This document shows, piece after piece, positions 56,949 through 64,000 of a DNA stretch of 64,000 nucleotides (positions within the stretch are counted from its first letter, which is position 1; the number at the start of each line of letters is the position of its first letter). A program made the position numbers and the translations under genes. This DNA comes from Lachnospiraceae bacterium (lineage in GTDB: Bacteria; Bacillota; Clostridia; Lachnospirales; Lachnospiraceae), in the NCBI GenBank assembly GCA_014804615.1, contig JAAUZL010000024.1, positions 288,809-352,808 on the forward strand, read 5' to 3'. The notes under the pieces were generated by a model. It was not told the DNA's origin. It ran no database searches and was given only the letters and a program-made list of their open reading frames with translations.

Positions 56949-59093
56949 TCAATCTTTCATACACATATAAATTTCATCCGCGATCCGCTCTGCACCTCGT
57001 CCATCCGTGACCTCGGAAAGTTTTTCCTTCATGCACTCCCGCAGCGATACATCCGTGATCATTTTCCTGATCCCGTCACACACCGCTTCGACGCACGCCT
57101 CCCTGTCCTGCCGGATATCACCCGCATAGAGCATACGCCCCTGCTCTGCGAAGAAATCTTTGTCGTACCGCTGGTTATCCGCCGTCACAAAGAATACCGT
57201 GGGCACCTGCATGGCGCTCAGCTCAAACAACATCGTTCCCGCTGCGGATACCGCTCCGTCGCACTCTGCCATCAAACCCGCCATATCCCGGCAGGGCCGA
57301 TAAAGCTTTACATTCGGATGCTCCTCTGCAAAGGAGACAAGCTCCCGCTCTCTGGGGTGCCTGCCGCCGACTACCGTGTGGAAAACAACCTTTTCCAGTC
57401 CCTCTGTCTCCACGGCTCTCTGTAAAATCCCCAGAAGCGCATCCTGAGCATCACCGCCGCCACTGGAAAGAAGCACAGAAAATGTTCCATCCTCTGGTCG
57501 AGAGGCTGAACGCGTTTCTCTTCCAAACTCCTCCCGCAAAGGCACATAGTCCGGCCCCAGAAGAAGCTTTGTTTTATCGCCGTAGGTCTCCTTATAGGGG
57601 AACCGCGCATGATATGCATTGTAATTGATCAAAACATCCACCGGGCAGACCACATCAAAACAATCGTCGATCCATATAAGCTTTGCCACATCCCGCAGTT
57701 CCTCGAAATAGGCGGGCGTCACCTGATAGGAATCCACCAGAAGCGTCTGAATCCCTGCCAAAGACAGCATTCTCTTCAATCTGGGAATCTCTTTCTCCAT
57801 CTGGTTCCACTGCGTATGCAGACAAACCTGCTCCATTCCTGCCTCGGACAGCATCTTCTGTGCCCCTTCGTCCGCCGTAAAAAACAAGACCCGGCATCCC
57901 TTCTTTCGCAGCTGCCTGGCGATGGTGATACAGCGCATGATATGCCCTGTGGCAACTGTGTCATTCGCATCCGCTCGTATTCCGATCACAGTCTGCTCTT
58001 CATATGCAGAAAGCACCTGTGCGATCCGTTCCATCTCCCGGATGCCATATCGCTGGTCAATGGGCAGCGCCAGCAAATGCTCGTAGATATAGTCCTCATC
58101 CCCCTCAAAAAAATCAGGAGCATCCTCACTAAAAGGCCAGAGCACCGGAGCGTAAATATCATGTTCCGTCAAAAATCTCTGCAGATCCTCCCGCTCCTTC
58201 GCGTAGATGGGCAGATAGAGCGGCGCCTCCACTCCCTGCATGACCAGAACCGGCCGCAGTCTTTTCATGCCTATCATCTTTTCATATAAAAAGCTCTGAT
58301 TCTCCGCTCTTTTATGTCTGGCCGCCTCCTCATCCGTCTCAGACAGGATTGCCGCAGACACGCCGGACATTCGGCGCACCCCTTCATACCGATCCAGCGC
58401 CTCCTCCAGAGAGCGGTTCTTACGCAAAAAAAGCTCCTTTTTCTCTGGCAGAACTTCCGCACCCTGTAAATATTCCCATTTTTGAACCAGGGGTTCCAGC
58501 CTCTCCTCTGCGTAAGCTTCCCCGTCCTGCAGAACATCCTCTGCCAACGGCAAATCAGAGACCACAAATCCGCCATCGGGAACCGGATACCATTTACGCA
58601 GACTTCCCACTACAAAATCCGCTTCCTGCCCCGCCGCTTCCAGATAGTAGGACTGGGTCACATCCTCCATCACCAAAATACCGCTCTTTCTGAACACCGG
58701 AAGCTGCGCCCGCAGATCGCTGAAAGTGTCTTCTCCGTAGTAAGGGTGAACAAAAACAAGTCCCGGATTCGTTTCCAGAATCATCTGAAAAAGTGTTTCT
58801 CCGGTCGATTCGAGTCCACTGTCCACCGCATAGAAGATAAGCTCCCATCCTCTGTGACGAAAAGGTGCAAACACTGAATCGCACATATAAGCCGGCATCA
58901 GACACCGCTTCGGGACATCCGGTCTCTCCCGTTCCAGACTGATCAGGGCAAGCTCAATAGCCTCTCTGCCGGAAGCCGTATAAGATTTATGCTTTTTCCC
59001 ATACTTCTCCACATGATTCAGGCACAATGTTTCTGCTTCCACACGCTTCCCGGTCACAGCGGGAGCCACTTCATAGATACTTCCGATCTCCAT
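56949..59093 (-). CDS. pseG: Fusion: DegT-like PLP aminotransferase domain + PseG hydrolase
   Basis: N-term YTASGREAIELAL and GSLRKWYPVPDGGFVV; C-term IGIRADANDTVATGHIMRCITIARQLRKKG...IWIDD...LLLGPDYVPLREEF. Confidence 0.88.
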   Translation of the reverse strand: MEIGSIYEVAPAVTGKRVEAETLCLNHVEKYGKKHKSYTASGREAIELALISLERERPDVPKRCLMPAYMCDSVFAPFRHRGWELIFYAVDSGLESTGETLFQMILETNPGLVFVHPYYGEDTFSDLRAQLPVFRKSGILVMEDVTQSYYLEAAGQEADFVVGSLRKWYPVPDGGFVVSDLPLAEDVLQDGEAYAEERLEPLVQKWEYLQGAEVLPEKKELFLRKNRSLEEALDRYEGVRRMSGVSAAILSETDEEAARHKRAENQSFLYEKMIGMKRLRPVLVMQGVEAPLYLPIYAKEREDLQRFLTEHDIYAPVLWPFSEDAPDFFEGDEDYIYEHLLALPIDQRYGIREMERIAQVLSAYEEQTVIGIRADANDTVATGHIMRCITIARQLRKKGCRVLFFTADEGAQKMLSEAGMEQVCLHTQWNQMEKEIPRLKRMLSLAGIQTLLVDSYQVTPAYFEELRDVAKLIWIDDCFDVVCPVDVLINYNAYHARFPYKETYGDKTKLLLGPDYVPLREEFGRETRSASRPEDGTFSVLLSSGGGDAQDALLGILQRAVETEGLEKVVFHTVVGGRHPRERELVSFAEEHPNVKLYRPCRDMAGLMAECDGAVSAAGTMLFELSAMQVPTVFFVTADNQRYDKDFFAEQGRMLYAGDIRQDREACVEAVCDGIRKMITDVSLRECMKEKLSEVTDGRGAERIADEIYMCMKD

Positions 59094-59095
59094 GC

Positions 59096-60133
59096 CTACT
59101 TCCCTTTCCTGCTCCATTTCTTTCTCAGATTGCGATAGGTCCACAACAGTTTATAATATCCCACGAACAAAAGCGTAGATCTCATCTGCATGCGGATCAG
59201 CTTTTTTTCCTCCTCATGGGTTCGTTCACAATAATAGGGATTGCTTTGAAAATCAGGAAAGCGCCATCTAAGCTCCTGCCCCAGCTCTTTTACAAAACGG
59301 CAGCTCGTCCACTTTACTCCCGCCATATAGGTAAACAGCGTATTCACATAAAAAAGAAGGGTAAAGCTGTACTCTAATTCGGGACGATATCTGTCTAAAA
59401 AATCATGCCGTTCAGCCTCCGCAATCATCAGCCTTCCGGCCTCCATACGGTCCTCGCAGCGTTTCCTTGAAATAGTATGCACGGTAGAGGATTCGTGTTG
59501 ATAATAATAATACAACGGCTCCTCAATATACTCAAAATGCCTGGCCAGCACGAGATAAGAATTACCCAAAGCATTGTCCTCATAAAAAATATGCTCCGGA
59601 AACCACAATTCGTTATTCAGAATCATCTCACGGCGAAAGATCTTCACCACCAGACTTCCCCCGTCCAGGATCAGGCTCCGTCTTTTCTCATCGTCCAGCA
59701 CACCCGTCTGGCTCATTTTATTGTTGTGCACCACCTGTCCCACTTTCATCGAATGTTCTGAAGTGAGGCAATAATCGCAGCCCACCAGATCGGCTCCCGT
59801 CTCTTCTGCTCTTGTAAGCAGACGCTCATACATATCCGGCGTGATCCAGTCGTCACTGTCAATAAAGCCAATCCAATCTCCCTGCGCCATTTTCAGCCCT
59901 ATATTCTTAGCGCCTCCCTGATGCCTGTTTTCCTCCGAGTGCACCGCGCGAAACTTCTCGGAAAACCGCTTTTCATATTCTTGCAATATCGTCCACGATT
60001 CGTCGGTAGAGCAATCATCCACCGCAATGATCTCATAATCTGTGACAGTCTGTCCCACCAGAGAGTCCAGACAATATTCCAGTTTATGATCCGCCGCCAT
60101 ATTGAAGACCGGCACTATGATACTAAGCTTCAT
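59096..60133 (-). CDS. Glycosyltransferase family 2
   Basis: LSIIVPVFNMAADHKLEYCLDSLVGQTVTDYEIIAVDDCSTDESW; GFIDSDDWITPDMYE. Confidence 0.95.
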   Translation of the reverse strand: MKLSIIVPVFNMAADHKLEYCLDSLVGQTVTDYEIIAVDDCSTDESWTILQEYEKRFSEKFRAVHSEENRHQGGAKNIGLKMAQGDWIGFIDSDDWITPDMYERLLTRAEETGADLVGCDYCLTSEHSMKVGQVVHNNKMSQTGVLDDEKRRSLILDGGSLVVKIFRREMILNNELWFPEHIFYEDNALGNSYLVLARHFEYIEEPLYYYYQHESSTVHTISRKRCEDRMEAGRLMIAEAERHDFLDRYRPELEYSFTLLFYVNTLFTYMAGVKWTSCRFVKELGQELRWRFPDFQSNPYYCERTHEEEKKLIRMQMRSTLLFVGYYKLLWTYRNLRKKWSRKGK

Positions 60134-62408
60134 CCGAATTCTCCATCTCCTCTGTTTCCAATTCCCGGCGCGGACGAATCATACGGCCAAGTTCTCCGCA
60201 CCAAAGCGCCGGCAGAAACCGCCGCACCGCAAGCAGAATAATCGTCAGCGCGGATACTATGTCTGCCGCCACAAACCCGGCCACCGGTCCGTATCGTACA
60301 TAGATCCTGTGCTCTCCACCGTCTCCTTTTAGGGAAAAGCGCATACGACCGCCCTCTCCCTTCTCTATCTTCACGGACTCTCCGTTTTCATCTTTGGCAC
60401 GATACCCCAGATAATTCTGCATCGGCAGTTCCAGATAAGCCGTATCAGAATCAGAAACATAGGAAACCGCCGCCTTTGTCCCTTTCTTCTGGTAATCACG
60501 TACCACTACCGACGCGATATCCGATATCACTACGCTTGTGGTTAATTTGTTGTCATCCGCACCATATAACCGCCACTCATGAGGATAAAACAACCCCACG
60601 CTAGTGCCCAGCTTCGTCTCATGTCCCTTGGATGCTGCAGCCTCCGCATTTTTATAGGGCATATGGCTGTTGTCCGTAGGCACCGTGACGACAATCAACA
60701 GATTCAGACCTACCAGCAGTGCAAAAATCGCATTACGGCAGGGCTTTAAGATTTCTGAGCGTTCCAATCCTGCCGCCCCCACAAAGAGAATACAGGCGGA
60801 CGCAGGCCCTAAAAACCGCCAGGGAAATTGCAGCATGGTGGCAATGTTTTCAAATAAGCCATTCGCCATAAGCGCCCTGCTGGGAAAATATCCCGTCGTC
60901 ATAAAGACCAGCGTGATGCCCAGCACCAAAAGATAAAGCAGATACCCATCCTCCCTTGTCATCTTGTCGCGCCGTTCACACAGCAGATAGATCACACCGA
61001 TTCCCAGACATCCAAGCAGTGCAAGCCCCAGTGAAAAATACTGTTTATTATAAAGACTGAGGGACTGTGCCATATTGGAAAGGTTGATCGACTGCTCAAA
61101 ATAGCCGCTCCAGCGCAGCACATCCTTGTTGAGATCCTCATTAAAATAGTAATATAAAAAGGGTGCCAGATACCAGGCGTTTAGCAAAACAGAAAGCCCT
61201 GCTGCCTTGAAAAGCCCTGCATATCTTTTCTCCTGTACAATGCGCACGCAGTAAAACAACACGGTAACCACACAAAATGCCGCCACAAACGCCGCGCTCA
61301 GAATATGACTCTGCAATATCCCGGTAAAGCCAATCACCAGATAATACCATTTTTTCTGATCACCCATGATCACATGATAGATTCCGGCGATCACCAACGG
61401 CCAGAAGATCAGCGCCAGCGTTTCCCCCAAATCTCCTCTTGAAAGAATATTGGTAAAACGATAGGGCATGAGCGTATAGAGCACTACCGCCAGCAGTACA
61501 CTGCGTCTGGACTTTACCATAGATCTCACCGCCGTATAGGCACAGACCGCCGATCCCAGATTCGCCAGAAAAACAAGCGTCTTATAGGAAAAACCCAGAG
61601 AAACTCTACAGATTCTTAGGAATGCTCCTATATACAAAAACAGATAAGGATACATGGCATTCATATAGCCATTATTCTGCAGGCCGTCCGGCAGAATATT
61701 GACCGGTATCTGCCCGTCCAGGATCCCGTCTTTGAGTCCTTCCAGTCTTGCCAGATGGTAACACAGATCATCCCCATTATAGAGATAAGTCTGCATCAGG
61801 GGGGTCGTAGCCAGAAGCGCTGCGCCTAAAATAACACAGATATCTATCAGCCTCTCCTGGGTAAGCCACGCACTGCCACTTCTGCAATACAGCCAGCCCA
61901 AAAGGTTCAACAACAAAAAGACTGCAATGATAAAATAGGTATCCGTATAAAAAAACGTATGCGGTGCAAGCGACAGCTTCTTCACTGTAAGGCCACCGTT
62001 CCCGCTGTAATTAATGCGCAGCTGCAGCTGCTTGCTATCCTTGGACAGCGTAAAATCAGCCGTCAGTTCATTCTCCCAGGAATTGATGGGCCAGGCCGCG
62101 ATCTTGTCACCCTGCTCCCAGAGCTCCAGCACGCTGTCCTTTTGCTCCGCGCTGTAGTACATCTGCACCCTGTAGCTGCCCTTGTTCATGACATAGGACG
62201 GCGTATTTGCCACCACGCCGTATCTGGCCACGGAATCCTGCAGCACAAGCGCATTTTCCGAATCGATCAATCCTACGGTATGCTGCAGTTCAATCCCATT
62301 ATAGACGATCGGCTGTCTGCCCTCATCTCCCAGCCACAAAAGCACCACAAACAGCACTGCCAGCACACCATATATGATTTTACTCTTAATCGATATCGTT
62401 TTTGTCAT
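60123..62408 (-). CDS. Polytopic membrane protein (YfhO/6-pyruvoyl-related GT-C-like)
   Basis: 761 aa; many TM; DDLCYHLARLEGLKDGILDGQIPV; C-terminal extracytoplasmic domain. Confidence 0.65.
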   Translation of the reverse strand: MTKTISIKSKIIYGVLAVLFVVLLWLGDEGRQPIVYNGIELQHTVGLIDSENALVLQDSVARYGVVANTPSYVMNKGSYRVQMYYSAEQKDSVLELWEQGDKIAAWPINSWENELTADFTLSKDSKQLQLRINYSGNGGLTVKKLSLAPHTFFYTDTYFIIAVFLLLNLLGWLYCRSGSAWLTQERLIDICVILGAALLATTPLMQTYLYNGDDLCYHLARLEGLKDGILDGQIPVNILPDGLQNNGYMNAMYPYLFLYIGAFLRICRVSLGFSYKTLVFLANLGSAVCAYTAVRSMVKSRRSVLLAVVLYTLMPYRFTNILSRGDLGETLALIFWPLVIAGIYHVIMGDQKKWYYLVIGFTGILQSHILSAAFVAAFCVVTVLFYCVRIVQEKRYAGLFKAAGLSVLLNAWYLAPFLYYYFNEDLNKDVLRWSGYFEQSINLSNMAQSLSLYNKQYFSLGLALLGCLGIGVIYLLCERRDKMTREDGYLLYLLVLGITLVFMTTGYFPSRALMANGLFENIATMLQFPWRFLGPASACILFVGAAGLERSEILKPCRNAIFALLVGLNLLIVVTVPTDNSHMPYKNAEAAASKGHETKLGTSVGLFYPHEWRLYGADDNKLTTSVVISDIASVVVRDYQKKGTKAAVSYVSDSDTAYLELPMQNYLGYRAKDENGESVKIEKGEGGRMRFSLKGDGGEHRIYVRYGPVAGFVAADIVSALTIILLAVRRFLPALWCGELGRMIRPRRELETEEMENSDEA

Positions 62409-62440
62409 TTTGGTTCCTCAGGTGCCGTCTATCATATCAG

Positions 62441-63634
62441 CTACATCCGATAGTAGGTTACGATCTTTTTTACTGCCTCGATCACGCTCTCCACATCCTC
62501 ATCGCTCATCGCATAATAGAGCGGCAGAGAAATGATCTCCTCATAAAGTTTCTCCGCATTAGGGCACAGTCCCCGCCGATATCCCAGCTTTTCATAGTAA
62601 GGAAAATAGTAGGTCGGTATATAATGTACGTTGCAGCACACCTTCTCCGCCTTCAGTGCCTCAAAAAACTGTTTTCTGTCGATCCGCAGTTTTTCCGGAA
62701 CGATCCGCAGGATATACAGATGCCTTGTCGTATCCGACTCCGGAATCTCCCGCTGCACAAACAGCTCCGGCAATTCGGAAAACGCCTCGTCATATCTCTT
62801 TACGATCTCTTTTCTGCGGCTGCTGAACATGGGCAGCTTATCCAGCTGGCTGATGATCAACGCCGCCTGCATATCCGTGATGCGGTAATTATAGCCCAGC
62901 GCGATCTGTTCGTAATACCAGGGGCCGTCCGATTCGTTCTCCATCTGCGACTCATCTTTTGTAATACCATGAGCGCGGTACAATACCAGCTTTTTATATA
63001 GCGCCTCATCGTTTGTCAAAACAGCGCCGCCCTCACCGCCTGTCACGGTCTTGACAGGGTGAAAACTAAATGTAGTCATATCCGCAATAGAACCGTTGGT
63101 CCGTCCTTTGTATTTTGTGCCGATCACATGAGCGCCATCCTCGATCAGCGTAAGTCCATGCTTTTTACATATTGCCAGAAGAGGATCCAGATCTACCGAT
63201 TGTCCTGTAAAGTCCACCGCCACCACTGCCTTTGTCCGGGGCGTGATTGCTTCCTCCACCTTCCCTGGATCGATATTGTAGGTCTCCGGATCAATGTCCG
63301 CAAAAACGGGCCTTGCCCCACAGTAAAGCGCACAGTTTGCCGATGCCGCAAAAGTGATAGGAGTCGTGATCACCTCATCTCCCTCACCCACGCCTGCTGC
63401 AAGAGCCGCCATGTGCAGCGCCGCTGTGCCGTTTGCGCAGACCACAGCGTATTTTGCTCCCGTCAGCGCACACAGTTTCTGCTCCAGCTCCCCGATCTTC
63501 GGCCCACAAGTCAGAAAGTCGCTTCGAAGCACCTCCGTCACCGCCTGAATGTCCGCCTCGTCTATATATTGATGCCCGTAAAATATGGGGGTCTCCCTCA
63601 CCGGCTTTCCGCCTTCTATTGCTGGTTTTTCCAT
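62441..63634 (-). CDS. pseC: UDP-4-keto-6-deoxy-HexNAc C4 aminotransferase
   Basis: IEGGKPVRETPIFYGHQYIDEADIQAV; CANGTAALHMAALAAGVGEGDEVITTPITFAASANC; SFHPVKTVTGGEGGAV. Confidence 0.92.
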   Translation of the reverse strand: MEKPAIEGGKPVRETPIFYGHQYIDEADIQAVTEVLRSDFLTCGPKIGELEQKLCALTGAKYAVVCANGTAALHMAALAAGVGEGDEVITTPITFAASANCALYCGARPVFADIDPETYNIDPGKVEEAITPRTKAVVAVDFTGQSVDLDPLLAICKKHGLTLIEDGAHVIGTKYKGRTNGSIADMTTFSFHPVKTVTGGEGGAVLTNDEALYKKLVLYRAHGITKDESQMENESDGPWYYEQIALGYNYRITDMQAALIISQLDKLPMFSSRRKEIVKRYDEAFSELPELFVQREIPESDTTRHLYILRIVPEKLRIDRKQFFEALKAEKVCCNVHYIPTYYFPYYEKLGYRRGLCPNAEKLYEEIISLPLYYAMSDEDVESVIEAVKKIVTYYRM

Positions 63635-63697
63635 AATTCCTCCCGTACCAGAGAGAGGACACGCATTTCCACACATGTCCTCCTTGTATTCATTCTT

Positions 63698-64000
63698 CTA
63701 TTTTTCCAGTTCTACTTCTTTTAAAAGCGCTCTGATATCCTCCACACTAAGCCACTCTGTATTGTTGTCAGAGCTGTAAGAAAAGCCTTCCGCTACCTTA
63801 GTACCGGAGAGATCCGGCTGTTGTCTGTTATTCCAGGTCATCTGCGGATAGACGATAAAATGCTTGTCATATTCATAGGTGGTCGCAGAGTCCTCTGTGG
63901 TCACCATGATCTCATGCAGCTTCTCTCCCGGCCGGATTCCCGTCTCTTTTATTTTACATCCCGGCAGCATGGCTTCCGCCAGATCCGTAATCTTAAAAGA
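63698..64000 (-). CDS. pseB: UDP-GlcNAc 4,6-dehydratase (inverting), C-terminus only, runs off right edge
   Basis: ETGIRPGEKLHEIMVTTEDSATTYEYDKHFIVYPQ; upstream of pseC. Confidence 0.88.
   Translation of the reverse strand, partial: SFKITDLAEAMLPGCKIKETGIRPGEKLHEIMVTTEDSATTYEYDKHFIVYPQMTWNNRQQPDLSGTKVAEGFSYSSDNNTEWLSVEDIRALLKEVELEK

Overview
This window is almost entirely coded on the minus strand and looks like a large cell-surface glycan biosynthesis locus from a Firmicutes genome, probably Lachnospiraceae-like (inferred from protein character only). From high to low coordinates it carries: pseudaminic-acid genes (PseB C-terminus, PseC, an aminotransferase-PseG fusion, PseF, and PseI further on); GT52-like, GtrA and GtrII-like genes and an MsbA-like ABC exporter; a WecE/RffA-like aminotransferase with a GNAT; PglF/PglE/PglC-like 4-amino-sugar genes; a TviB/TviC-like UDP-sugar pair; several GT4 and polytopic membrane proteins; and a dlt-like acylation cassette with an embedded formyltransferase (MBOAT runs off the left edge). 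Three accessory blocks interrupt it: (i) a DUF1016/YhcG-type nuclease gene flanked by a perfect 27-bp direct repeat (~32.9-34.2 kb); (ii) a metal P-type ATPase with a divergent TetR regulator and a perfect inverted repeat between them (36.1-38.6 kb); (iii) an AT-rich island (47.1-56.2 kb) between pseI and pseF. The island contains a tightly packed NurA-like / HerA-like / HSP90-like GHKL ATPase / radical SAM operon plus a Schlafen/AlbA_2-type gene, and is bordered by a decayed XRE regulator and a decayed TnpV remnant. The four-gene operon is the best candidate for an undescribed, probably anti-mobile-element, system. Other notable items are a 10-G tract that frameshifts a GtrII-like gene (candidate phase variation), a natural aminotransferase-PseG fusion, and the dlt-like cassette with a formyltransferase. 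All family calls come from reading motifs by eye; no database search was run.
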